A stretch of 48,336 bases of DNA. It comes from Ktedonobacterales bacterium. Its GTDB lineage: Bacteria; Chloroflexota; Ktedonobacteria; Ktedonobacterales; JADMIN01. The stretch covers positions 1-48,336 of the forward strand of contig JAICVS010000016.1 in NCBI GenBank assembly GCA_025935195.1. Reading direction: 5' to 3'. Made by a program: the position numbers and the translations under genes. Shown here piece by piece: positions 26,509 through 34,114 of this stretch. The notes under the pieces were generated by a model that ran no database searches, was not told the origin of the DNA, and saw only the letters and a list, made by a program, of their open reading frames with translations. Position 1 is the stretch's first letter. Each line of letters begins with the position of its first letter.

Positions 26509-27297
26509 ATGGGGATGCCAGGCGCGAATATCACGATTGACGTCTCCCGCGTCGTGCCAGAGGCGCGTGAGGCCGTCGAATGGGCCGGCCGCGTCTACTA
26601 CGAGCACACGCGCCCATGGTTCGTCGGCCTCGTGCTGCACGGCTCCGCCGTCAAGGGCGGCTTCATCCCACGTTGCAGCGACATAGACTTCCAGCTCTAT
26701 CTCGGCCCCGCCGCCTTCACCCCAGAGGGCTACCTGCCCTTCGCTACGAGCGCCGCCATCCAGCGCAACCTCGCCTGGATCGACCCCAAGCCCTTTGCCT
26801 ACCTCCAGTGCTACGCCTATCCCGGCACGCTCGCCGAAGGCCAGATCGGCCCCGTTCCCGGAGCGTATGCGCTGCTGGCCGGAGAGCTGCCCGTCCCAGA
26901 GGCCACCGCCGAGCAACTCCGCGAATCCGCCCGCCGCGCGCTCGATGCGCTGGACCCCGTTCCCGGCGCGCTCAAGACCGGCCTACTCGAACATGGCGAC
27001 GGGAAACTCGAGCGCATGGTGCGCTTGCTCTGCACGGACGTCTGGCCCGTCGTCTACCAGATCGTCGCCATCCAGCACGACGAGCCGATCCGCGCCTGGA
27101 ACCTGCGCAAAGACGCCGCCATCGCCCTGCTGCCCAAAGACGGTGAGCTCCACGCCCACGCCTCCAGCTTCCACCGCACCGTCCGCGCCTACTACCCCTC
27201 GCGCCACGCCCACGACGCCGCCGTCACGCTGCTCGAACACGGCGTCAACTTCCTCACCACCGCCAAAGCCTGGTGGCAGCAGCGCCGCGACGCATGA
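26509..27297 (+). CDS. Nucleotidyltransferase-domain protein
   Basis: A 262-residue protein of the polymerase-beta-like nucleotidyltransferase fold. GLVLHGSAVKGGF (40-52) gives the G-S motif and SDIDFQLYL (57-65) the metal-binding Asp pair. The rest is helical and may form a substrate-binding domain, as in aminoglycoside nucleotidyltransferases. The actual substrate is unknown. The ATG at 26509 is preceded by GGGGGAGGA at 6 bases. It overlaps the next gene by ATGA, so the Nudix protein is translationally coupled. Confidence 0.78.
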   Translation: MGMPGANITIDVSRVVPEAREAVEWAGRVYYEHTRPWFVGLVLHGSAVKGGFIPRCSDIDFQLYLGPAAFTPEGYLPFATSAAIQRNLAWIDPKPFAYLQCYAYPGTLAEGQIGPVPGAYALLAGELPVPEATAEQLRESARRALDALDPVPGALKTGLLEHGDGKLERMVRLLCTDVWPVVYQIVAIQHDEPIRAWNLRKDAAIALLPKDGELHAHASSFHRTVRAYYPSRHAHDAAVTLLEHGVNFLTTAKAWWQQRRDA

Positions 27298-27827
27298 GCC
27301 AGTCAATGAACCACGAGATCGTCGCCGCCCTCATCCGCCGCGACGACGGCGCCATTCTGCTCGTGTGCCAGCAAGGCTCGGACGACCCGGAACCGGCGTG
27401 GGCGTTGCCGGGCGGCGTGGCCGAGCCAGGTGAGCTGCTTGACGAGGCCCTTACCCGCGAGGTACGCGAAGAGACCGGCCTGGATGTCACCGCCCTCGGC
27501 CCGCTGCTCTACGTCACCCAGTTCCATAACCCCGCCAGGCGCCTGCGCGGCGACTGGTCCGACCGTCCCGCCGGCTACTCCGCCACCGCCTTCATCTTCG
27601 CCGTCGCCGTGCGCGCAGGCGAGATCGCCGTTGCCGACCCGGACGCCTTCGTCTCCGCCGCCCGTTTCGTCCCGCTCCCCGAAGCTATTGCCCTGCTCGA
27701 AGCGCATCCCCTGCGCGTCATGCGCGAGCCGGTCGTGGCGTACCTGCGTGGCGAGGCCGCGGCCGGCGCCGTCTGGCTCTACCGCCGTTTGCCCGACGGC
27801 AGGGATGCCCTGCTCGCCCGCCTGTGA
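27294..27827 (+). CDS. Nudix hydrolase
   Basis: A 177-residue enzyme with a perfect Nudix box, G-x5-E-x7-REVREETGL (residues 41-63), that binds Mg2+ and cleaves nucleoside diphosphates linked to another moiety. The start overlaps the stop of the nucleotidyltransferase gene (ATGA, 27294-27297). A second Met four codons later is an alternative. Coupling suggests a joint role in nucleotide or modified-nucleotide handling, which is inference. Ends 6 bases before a convergent gene. Confidence 0.93.
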   Translation: MSQSMNHEIVAALIRRDDGAILLVCQQGSDDPEPAWALPGGVAEPGELLDEALTREVREETGLDVTALGPLLYVTQFHNPARRLRGDWSDRPAGYSATAFIFAVAVRAGEIAVADPDAFVSAARFVPLPEAIALLEAHPLRVMREPVVAYLRGEAAAGAVWLYRRLPDGRDALLARL

Positions 27828-27833
27828 TCACCC

Positions 27834-28163
27834 TCAGTCGCCCCGCGAATGCTCGACTGCCTTGACGCCGTGCTCGATCAGGTTGCCCGTGCTGAGCGCC
27901 TCCTTCTCCGCGAACTTCGCGGTCTTGAGCAGCGCGCGCACGCCCTCGCCCATCAGCACGGTAATCGCGCAGGCGTAGCCCGCCAGCCCGGCAATGGCAA
28001 TCGCCGTGATCTCCGTCAGCCGCGTGGGCGGCCACTGCTGCGTCTGCGTGTAGCTCACCAGCAGTGTCACCCCCGCGCCGAGCGCCGCGGCCAGCACGAA
28101 CGTGAACAGAATGCGGAAGAATGCCCGGAACGCCGTGCCGATCAGATGTCCGATCACTGCCAT
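27834..28163 (-). CDS. Small two-helix membrane protein of unknown function
   Basis: A 109-residue product with two transmembrane segments (about 15-36, FRILFTFVLAAALGAGVTLLVS, and 47-69, EITAIAIAGLAGYACAITVLMG) and an amphipathic basic/acidic tail ending KAVEHSRGD. No family recognised. The ATG at 28163 follows GGAGGGG with nine bases spacing. It converges with the Nudix gene. Confidence 0.65.
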   Translation of the reverse strand: MAVIGHLIGTAFRAFFRILFTFVLAAALGAGVTLLVSYTQTQQWPPTRLTEITAIAIAGLAGYACAITVLMGEGVRALLKTAKFAEKEALSTGNLIEHGVKAVEHSRGD

Positions 28164-28351
28164 CGAATGTAACCCCTCCCGTGCTAGCGCTAACCGTGGG
28201 CCACATGCCCGGTTGCCGGCCAATACCTAGCAAGTGCGATGCCGGGTGAGCGAGCATGCCGCCGAGGTGACAGGCTATGCTATGCTGGCCTCACCCAACT
28301 GTGCGACTCATGTCTTGTTCCTTGTGACTATTCGCCCGGAGCCGTTTGCCG

Positions 28352-28933
28352 ATGCACGCTCAACCCCACGGCATCGTCGTCTATCCCAACCGCCTCAAGC
28401 TGCTGGGCTTGGCGGCGCTCAGTGCAGTATTTGTCGTGCCAGTTCTCCTCCTCAGAAACTCGGCAAGCGCCCAAGCCGATCCACGCACCCCGCTCGTGAC
28501 GTTCTGTGGTGTGCCGCTCTTCGGCATAGCGATGATCTTCTTCCTCGCTCGCGCGCTACGGCCAAGCCCTTCTCTGGTGATCAACGACGAGGGCATTGTG
28601 GATGGCGTCTCCGGCGTCTGGCCCAACGGACATCTGGTGCCTTGGAGCTACATTGCAGGGCTTGTTGCCGTCACCACCAAACAGGCTTTCTGGAAGCAGC
28701 GCCGCCTGTATATCTTCCCGCATGATTTAACTCCCGAAAGCAGGGTATTTCTCGCGCGCTCGCGGTGGCGCCGCACCACCGCTGGCAAGATGGTACACAT
28801 GACTGGCAGACCGCACTTGCTCATTATACAGGCCTGCCTCTCCATGCCCATCCCTGATCTTCTCCACGAGATCGAGCGCCACTACCCCGCCCAACTGCAC
28901 GAGCACGGCATCATCGTAGTCGCCGACGGCTGA
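28352..28933 (+). CDS. STM3941-like membrane protein
   Basis: A 193-residue protein with two N-terminal transmembrane segments (about 17-34 and 51-67) separated by a short loop. Next comes LVINDEGIVDGVSGVWPNGHLVPWSYI, the pattern of STM3941/PH-like membrane proteins where a beta strand domain follows two helices. The ATG at 28352 is chosen; a TTG six bases earlier (28346) lies closer to GGAG and is possible. Lower GC and less biased codon use than neighbours hint at a different history. Function unknown. Confidence 0.55.
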   Translation: MHAQPHGIVVYPNRLKLLGLAALSAVFVVPVLLLRNSASAQADPRTPLVTFCGVPLFGIAMIFFLARALRPSPSLVINDEGIVDGVSGVWPNGHLVPWSYIAGLVAVTTKQAFWKQRRLYIFPHDLTPESRVFLARSRWRRTTAGKMVHMTGRPHLLIIQACLSMPIPDLLHEIERHYPAQLHEHGIIVVADG

Positions 28934-29016
28934 TCGCATCTCGTGTCTCGGCGTATACTGAGGGCCACCGCACCACCGCCGATCTCGTTCCCAGCCAGAC
29001 AGAAAGGATCGCCCTC

Positions 29017-30444
29017 ATGCCCGGCACGAACGGCAGCCACGATCACGACCACGACCACGATCACAGCCATGCGCACGACGGCCAACATGCCCACGAGACA
29101 CAACCCGTCCCGCTCGCGCTCCAGCCCTATCGCGGCCTCACTGGCAGCGGCGCCCCCTTCGATGGACCCGTCGCCATCGTCGGCGCGCGGCTGATTGACG
29201 GCAGCGGCGCCGATCCGGTGGATGACGCCGTGCTCGTCTTCGAGGGCGAGCGCATCACCGCCACCGGCCATCGCGACACCGTCGCCATCCCGCGCGACGC
29301 CGCGATCCTGGATGCCGCCGGTAAGACGCTGCTCCCTGGCCTGATTGACTGCCACGTCCACTTCCGCGGCGCGTGGGGCTACGACCTGCTGCGCTCGCTC
29401 GTCACCCCGCCCTCGCTCGGCACGCTCTACGCCGTTCCCAACGCCCGCGCCACCCTCGAAGCCGGCATCACCACTGTCCGCGATGCCGGCGGCACCCCCG
29501 CCGCCGTCAAGCAGGCGATAGACCGCGGCCTTTTCCCCGGCCCGCGCATGCTCGTCGCCGTCTCACTCCTTTCGCAGACCGGCGGCCACGGCGACAGCTT
29601 CATGCCCTGCTGCATCGATCTGCGCGACAACGGTCCTGTTGACGTGCCGAAGGGGGTCGTGGATGGCACGGACGAGATGCGCCACAAGGTGCGCGAGATC
29701 CTGCGAGCCGGCGCCGACTGGATCAAGCTTTGCACCAGCGGCGGTGTCCTCTCCGCCGCCGACGCGCCTGAGTCCGCCCAGTTCACCGTGGAGGAGATCG
29801 CCGTCGCCGTCTATGAGGCAGCCGCTCAGGATAAGCGCTGTATGGCGCACGCGCAGTCCACTCGTGGCATCAAGAACGCGCTGGCGGCCGGCATCGCCAG
29901 CATCGAACACGGCATCTACCTGGACGACGAGGCGATCCAGATGATGCTCGATCGCGGCGTCTATCTGGTGCCCACGCTCGTCGCCCCGCAGGACGTGATC
30001 GAGCTTGCCGAGGCCCGCCCCGGCCTGCTCCCCGCCTACGCCATCGAGAAAGCTCGTCATGTGATTGATGCCCACCGCGCCAGCTTCCGCCGCGCCGTCC
30101 AGGCCGGCGTCAAGGTTGCCATGGGCACGGACTCGGGCGTCGGCCCGCACGGCGGCAACGCCCGCGAGCTGGGGCTGATGGTCGAGCATGGCGGCATGAC
30201 TCCCATGCAGGCCATCGTCGCCACCACACGCTCCGCCGCCGAGCTGTTGCGGCTGGACGCCGACCTCGGCACGCTCGCTCCCGGCAAATATGCCGACCTG
30301 CTCATGGTGGACGGCGACCCGCTGGCGGATGTACGTGTGCTGGCGGACCCCGCGCGCATTGCCTTCGTCGCCAAGGGCGGCGCCGCTGTCCGCTCCACCC
30401 TCACGGCGGCGAAGCGGCCGGTTCCCACAGCCGCGGCGCACTGA
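29017..30444 (+). CDS. Amidohydrolase-family metal-dependent hydrolase with His-rich N-terminus
   Basis: A 475-residue member of the imidazolonepropionase-like branch. Metal and catalytic sites visible are DCHVHF (about 111-116), WIKLCTSGG (candidate carboxylated Lys), MAHAQS, SIEHG and GTDSG, followed by APGKYADLLMVDGDP. This is typical of Xaa-Pro or other cyclic amidohydrolases; substrate unknown. The first 27 residues contain an unusual run of about ten His alternating with Asp, Ala and Ser (HDHDHDHDHSHAHDGQHAH), which may bind or store zinc or other divalent metal. The ATG at 29017 follows AGAAAGGATCG. It ends before a hairpin shared with the convergent TetR gene. Confidence 0.88.
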   Translation: MPGTNGSHDHDHDHDHSHAHDGQHAHETQPVPLALQPYRGLTGSGAPFDGPVAIVGARLIDGSGADPVDDAVLVFEGERITATGHRDTVAIPRDAAILDAAGKTLLPGLIDCHVHFRGAWGYDLLRSLVTPPSLGTLYAVPNARATLEAGITTVRDAGGTPAAVKQAIDRGLFPGPRMLVAVSLLSQTGGHGDSFMPCCIDLRDNGPVDVPKGVVDGTDEMRHKVREILRAGADWIKLCTSGGVLSAADAPESAQFTVEEIAVAVYEAAAQDKRCMAHAQSTRGIKNALAAGIASIEHGIYLDDEAIQMMLDRGVYLVPTLVAPQDVIELAEARPGLLPAYAIEKARHVIDAHRASFRRAVQAGVKVAMGTDSGVGPHGGNARELGLMVEHGGMTPMQAIVATTRSAAELLRLDADLGTLAPGKYADLLMVDGDPLADVRVLADPARIAFVAKGGAAVRSTLTAAKRPVPTAAAH

Positions 30445-30465
30445 CGGGCGCAGTGGGGAAATCAC

Positions 30466-30492
30466 ATGGGGCTGGCTCGCTGCCGGCCCCAT
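30466..30492. terminator. Hairpin between convergent amidohydrolase and TetR genes
   Basis: ATGGGGCTGGC / GCCGGCCCCAT with loop TCGCT: an 11-base stem including one G-T pair, 21 bases after the amidohydrolase stop. There is no U-run on either strand, so termination strength is uncertain. Confidence 0.55.
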
Positions 30493-30580
30493 CACGTTCG
30501 TACACGCACACAGCCCACGTTGCCGGCACTGAGCCAGCTAACGGTCCCAATGCCCGCGCATCCGAAAGTCTCCGGCCCGC

Positions 30581-31177
30581 TCAGCGGCTCCCCACGCGCT
30601 GCCGCTTCCCGGACTCCGCTTCCGCCTCCGTATCGCCCGCCAGCCGCAGCAGCGTCCGCACGACGGTGTCGCGCCGCGAGCCTGCCGGCGGCGCGATGCC
30701 CAGCAGATCGCCCAGCCAGAGTCCATCCGCCGCCAGCCGCAATGCCGTCGCCAGCCCTGGCTCCAGCCCGTCGCGCTCCGCCCGCTCCTCCCAGATCGTG
30801 TAGGCCTCGCGCATCGGCTCTAGCAGCGCCGGATTGGTCGCCACCGCCGCCAGCAGCTCGCTCACGGTCTCCGCCTCCACCGGCGTTGGTGACTTCGCCG
30901 CGGCGTGAATATACGCGCGTACCCAACGGCCGACCGTCGGCTGGCGCGTCAGCTCGCGTGTCAGCGCCCGCTCCAGCTCCCGCTCGAACCCATGCAACCG
31001 GTGTTCGATTATGCCCGCGATCAGCTCGTCCTTGCTGCGGAAGTAGTAGAGCACGCCGCCCTTGCTCAGCCCAGCTTCCGCCGCCGCACCGTCCAGCGTC
31101 AGGCGCGCGACCCCCTCGCGCCGCACCAGCGCGTTCGCCGCCGTCAATATGCGTTCGCGTGTTCCCTTATCTGCCAT
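30581..31177 (-). CDS. TetR-family transcriptional regulator
   Basis: A 198-residue regulator. The N-terminal HTH shows TRERILTAANALVRREGVARLTLDGAAAEAGLSKGGVLYYFRSKDELI (about 6-53), the classic TetR pattern. The C-terminal helical ligand domain is of TetR_C type (PTVGRWVRAYIHAA, LLAAVATNPALLEPMREAY). The ATG at 31177 lies only six bases after a consensus -10 box and has no Shine-Dalgarno site, so translation is probably leaderless. A palindrome in its own promoter suggests autorepression. Target genes are unknown. Confidence 0.9.
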   Translation of the reverse strand: MADKGTRERILTAANALVRREGVARLTLDGAAAEAGLSKGGVLYYFRSKDELIAGIIEHRLHGFERELERALTRELTRQPTVGRWVRAYIHAAAKSPTPVEAETVSELLAAVATNPALLEPMREAYTIWEERAERDGLEPGLATALRLAADGLWLGDLLGIAPPAGSRRDTVVRTLLRLAGDTEAEAESGKRQRVGSR

Positions 31178-31183
31178 GTTTGT

Positions 31184-31213
31184 ACTATACTGTCCAGACG
31201 GTACAGCCGTCAA
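31184..31213 (-). promoter_or_regulatory. Promoter and operator of the TetR gene, leaderless
   Basis: On the minus strand, TTGACG (31213-31208), 18-base spacer and TATAGT (31189-31184) lie directly before the ATG. The palindrome ACCGTC-TG-GACAGT (31202-31189) fills the spacer and overlaps the -10 box, as expected for an autorepressor site. Confidence 0.7.
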
Positions 31214-31243
31214 GACGACCTTTCTCCCTACTCCAGCGTGCCG

Positions 31244-31588
31244 CTAGTATGCTCCCGCTGCACGCCCTAAGCCCTCGATCAACACCGGACCGCGTGTCAC
31301 ATGCGGCGCCAGAATCACGAACATGGTGATCCCGCCGTCCCAGTGGCGCAAGATCTCCAGATGCGGCCAGTTGTTCACCGCCGCATCACCCCAATCGCGC
31401 TCGAAGCCCTGATCTTCCCAATATTCTGGTGTGAAGTGGACGCAATAGCGCCCATCCGGCGCCATCTCGGGGCCGTTCGTGCGATCCCCTGCGGATGTAC
31501 CGCTCGTTCTCGTCGCGAGCTGTGTCCCGATCGTTCTCCGCCACTGTCGTGCCTCCGATTGGGAATAGGTGGTTGTCGCGCCTGAGCG
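31244..31588 (-). CDS. Hypothetical protein upstream of the TetR gene
   Basis: A 114-residue frame. The second half, DGRYCVHFTPEYWEDQGFER through NNWPHLEILRHWDGGI and MFVILAPHVTRG, looks like a real, compact protein with balanced composition. No other gene explains this stretch. The start is uncertain: ATG at 31588 or GTG at 31630, with no clear ribosome site for either. No family recognised. Confidence 0.45.
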   Translation of the reverse strand, partial: RSGATTTYSQSEARQWRRTIGTQLATRTSGTSAGDRTNGPEMAPDGRYCVHFTPEYWEDQGFERDWGDAAVNNWPHLEILRHWDGGITMFVILAPHVTRGPVLIEGLGRAAGAY

Positions 31589-31633
31589 CATGTCCCGTGC
31601 CGTTTGTTTTGTTCTGTCTTTATGGCTCACATC

Positions 31634-31680
31634 TGGAAGCCATCCGACAGTAATACAACGGATGTACTATACTTCCATCC
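31634..31680 (+). promoter_or_regulatory. Promoter with nested inverted repeats before the O-methyltransferase
   Basis: CCGACA (31644-31649), 18-base spacer and TATACT (31668-31673) form a candidate promoter. Around it TGGAAG (31634-31639) pairs with CTTCCA (31672-31677), and CATCCG (31641-31646) pairs with CGGATG (31659-31664). This may be an operator for an unknown regulator. Confidence 0.5.
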
Positions 31681-31851
31681 AAAGGACATTTTCCAACTCT
31701 GCGGTTCATTCTCTGCTCCCCCTGGTGCCGATCATGCATACAAGCCATCCAGCGCATCAGGATGGATCGCAAGTTCAGCGCATTCCCGTCCAACAACCAC
31801 ACACTGGCCTTTCACGACCACGAGATCGCTCCACAACACGGAACCAGCACA

Positions 31852-32991
31852 ATGAAGCTCTCTGCCGTTCCCGAAAACGCGCTCGAATGGCTCGCACGCG
31901 CCGCCGGCGCCGTCCCCACGCCCATCCTCGACACCCTGATCGCCCTGCTGCTCGCCCGTTCCGTCATGGTCGCCACCCGGCTGGACATCTTCGAGGCGCT
32001 CGCGGGCGGCCCGCTGCCCCCCGACGAGGTCGCCGCTCGCTGTGGCACTGATCCCTCTGCCACGGCAAAGCTGCTTTCCGCCCTCGCCGGCGCCGACTAC
32101 CTCACCTACGACGCCGGCCGCTACGGCCTCGCCCCCGTCGCGCGCAAGTGGCTGCTCAAAGACAGCCCCCACTCGCTGCGTGACGCCATCCTGCTCCAAC
32201 TGCTGGACGCCCGCTTCATCGAACACCTCGACGATTTCGTACGGAGCGGCGAGCCGGTCCACATGCATGAGGGCCTTACCACCGATGAGTGGGCGCTCTA
32301 CATGCGCGGCATGCGCTCTGGGGCCACGCTCGCCGCGAGCGAGCTGGTCCGCCGCGTTCCCGTTCCTTCCGGCGCACGTGCCATGCTCGACATCGGCGGC
32401 GCCCACGGCTACTACTCTGTCGCTCTCTGCCGCCGCCACCTCGATCTGCGCTCCACCATCCTCGATCTGCCCGAGGCATGCGCCGCCGCCGCGCCGCTGC
32501 TCGCCGCCGAGGGCATGGGCGACCGTGTGGTCTACCAGCCCGGCAACGCCCTCACCACCGATCTCGGCGTCGAGACGTACGACCTCGTACTCATCGCCAA
32601 CCTCGCCCACCACTTCAGCGCCGGCGCCAACCGCGCGCTGGTCCGTCGCATCGCCCGCGCGCTGCGCCCCGGTGGCGCGCTCGTCTTCGCTGAGGTGATG
32701 CGCCCGCGCACCCCTGGCGACGCCGGCCAGGCCGGCGCGCTCGCCGATCTCTACTTCGCCCTCACCAGCGAATCCGGCGCATGGTCGTTCGAGGAGATGG
32801 CCGCCTGGCAGCGCGAGGCCGGCCTGATCCCCAGGAAGCCCATGCGCCTGCTCACCGCGCCGGGCGGCGGCCTCCAGATCGCCACCCGTCCGCGCGTCCG
32901 CTCCACTCGCTTCACTACCGACCCCATGGCGCACCCATCGGCCCATCGCGATCGCGATACTCATCTCGCGTCCAGCCTCACTCCCACCTGA
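31852..32991 (+). CDS. SAM-dependent O-methyltransferase with winged-helix dimerisation domain
   Basis: A 379-residue enzyme. The N-terminal helical and winged-helix domain (residues 10-105: RSVMVATRLDIFEALAGGPL, LLSALAGADYLTYDAGRYGL) is followed by the SAM-binding DIGGAHGYYSVALC (180-193), a second acidic strand (STILDLPEAC) and LRPGGALVFAEVM. This is the plan of O-methyltransferases of the acetylserotonin / hydroxyneurosporene (CrtF-like) type. Substrate unknown. The ATG at 31852 is chosen because the earlier in-frame ATG at 31762 lies in a low-confidence leader. The ribosome site is weak (GGAACC). Confidence 0.85.
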   Translation: MKLSAVPENALEWLARAAGAVPTPILDTLIALLLARSVMVATRLDIFEALAGGPLPPDEVAARCGTDPSATAKLLSALAGADYLTYDAGRYGLAPVARKWLLKDSPHSLRDAILLQLLDARFIEHLDDFVRSGEPVHMHEGLTTDEWALYMRGMRSGATLAASELVRRVPVPSGARAMLDIGGAHGYYSVALCRRHLDLRSTILDLPEACAAAAPLLAAEGMGDRVVYQPGNALTTDLGVETYDLVLIANLAHHFSAGANRALVRRIARALRPGGALVFAEVMRPRTPGDAGQAGALADLYFALTSESGAWSFEEMAAWQREAGLIPRKPMRLLTAPGGGLQIATRPRVRSTRFTTDPMAHPSAHRDRDTHLASSLTPT

Positions 32992-33089
32992 TCCCGCCAC
33001 CAATATGACATGCGATGTCGTCTATTCTCACGCATACTCCCCCTGTGGGCATCACACTTGCTGCCCATACGTCCACAACACAGCCAGCC

Positions 33090-33145
33090 GGCGATTGAAA
33101 CCGCGCCTAGATGGCCGTTGGCCGCGACGTCCGCCATCGCGGACT
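33090..33145 (+). repeat. Three-hairpin interspersed repeat, copy R2
   Basis: GCGATTGAAACCGC (one mismatch in stem 1), CGCGCCTAGATGGCC with stem GGCC-GTT-GGCC, then GTCCGC-CATC-GCGGAC at 33129-33144. It aligns base for base with copy R3 over most of its length. Confidence 0.75.
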
Positions 33146-33232
33146 GGAGCAGCGGCGAGAGTCCGCATCTCTGTGTCCAACCGCATCAGTGCCGCGATCC
33201 AGCCGTGATTCCCACAAAGGAGCACCCACCCC

Positions 33233-34108
33233 ATGCGCTATGGTTTCGTCATCCCCGGTGGTGATGTCCGCGCATTTCCGGCGCTCGCCCGCGAGGCCGA
33301 GGCTGCCGGCTGGGAGGCCGTCTTCCTGCCCGACTGCATCTCGATAGACGCGGCGGTCGATCCCGCCTCCGGCATTGGCTTCGATCCGTGGGTGGCCCTC
33401 ACCGCCATCGCCGCCGCCACTGAGCGCATCCGCCTTGGCACCATGATCACCCCGCTCTCGCGCCGCCGCCCCTGGAAGGTCGCCCGCGAGACCGCTACCC
33501 TCGACATCCTCTCCGGTGGCCGTCTCATCCTGCCCGTCGGCCTCGGCGCGCTCGATGACCAGGGCTTCGCCGGCGTCGGCGAGCCGACCGACCGCGCCAC
33601 CCGCGCCCAGCTCCTCGATGAATCGCTCGCCATCCTCGCCGGCCTGTGGAGCGGCGAGCCATTCAGCTATGCTGGCCGTCACTATCATCTCGACACGATG
33701 ACCTTTCGCCCTACGCCCATCCAGCGGCCGCGCATCCCCGTCTGGGTCGTCGGCGCCTGGCCGCGTGAGAAGTCTATGGCCCGCGTGTCGCACTGGGACG
33801 GCCTGCTGCCCAACACGCTCGGCGACGACGGCTCCCACCAGCCCACCACCCCCGCCGACCTCGCCGCCATGCGGGCCTACATCGCCGCGCATCGCACCGC
33901 CTCCACTCCCTTCGACATCGTCATGGAAGGCGAGACTCCCGGCGAGGATCCCGCGCGCACCGCTGAGATCGTCAGCCCGCTGGCCGAGGCCGGCGCGACG
34001 TGGTGGCTCGAATCGTTCTGGACGCCGCGACCTACCCGCGAGGGCTACGCCGATCCGCTCGACGCCGTGCGCGCGCGCATCAGTGCCGGGCCGCCGCGCA
34101 TTGATTGA
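33233..34108 (+). CDS. LLM-class flavin-dependent oxidoreductase
   Basis: A 291-residue TIM-barrel enzyme of the bacterial luciferase-like family, probably using F420 or FMN. Patterns include MRYGFVIPGGDVR, ALAREAEAAGWEAVFLPD, AATERIRLGTMITPLSRRRPWKVARETATLDILSGGRLILPVGLG and a C-terminal PLAEAGATWWLES. F420 versus FMN use cannot be told by eye. The ATG at 33233 follows AAAGGAG. It is followed directly by a ROK-like gene. Confidence 0.88.
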   Translation: MRYGFVIPGGDVRAFPALAREAEAAGWEAVFLPDCISIDAAVDPASGIGFDPWVALTAIAAATERIRLGTMITPLSRRRPWKVARETATLDILSGGRLILPVGLGALDDQGFAGVGEPTDRATRAQLLDESLAILAGLWSGEPFSYAGRHYHLDTMTFRPTPIQRPRIPVWVVGAWPREKSMARVSHWDGLLPNTLGDDGSHQPTTPADLAAMRAYIAAHRTASTPFDIVMEGETPGEDPARTAEIVSPLAEAGATWWLESFWTPRPTREGYADPLDAVRARISAGPPRID

Positions 34109-34114
34109 GAGCTG

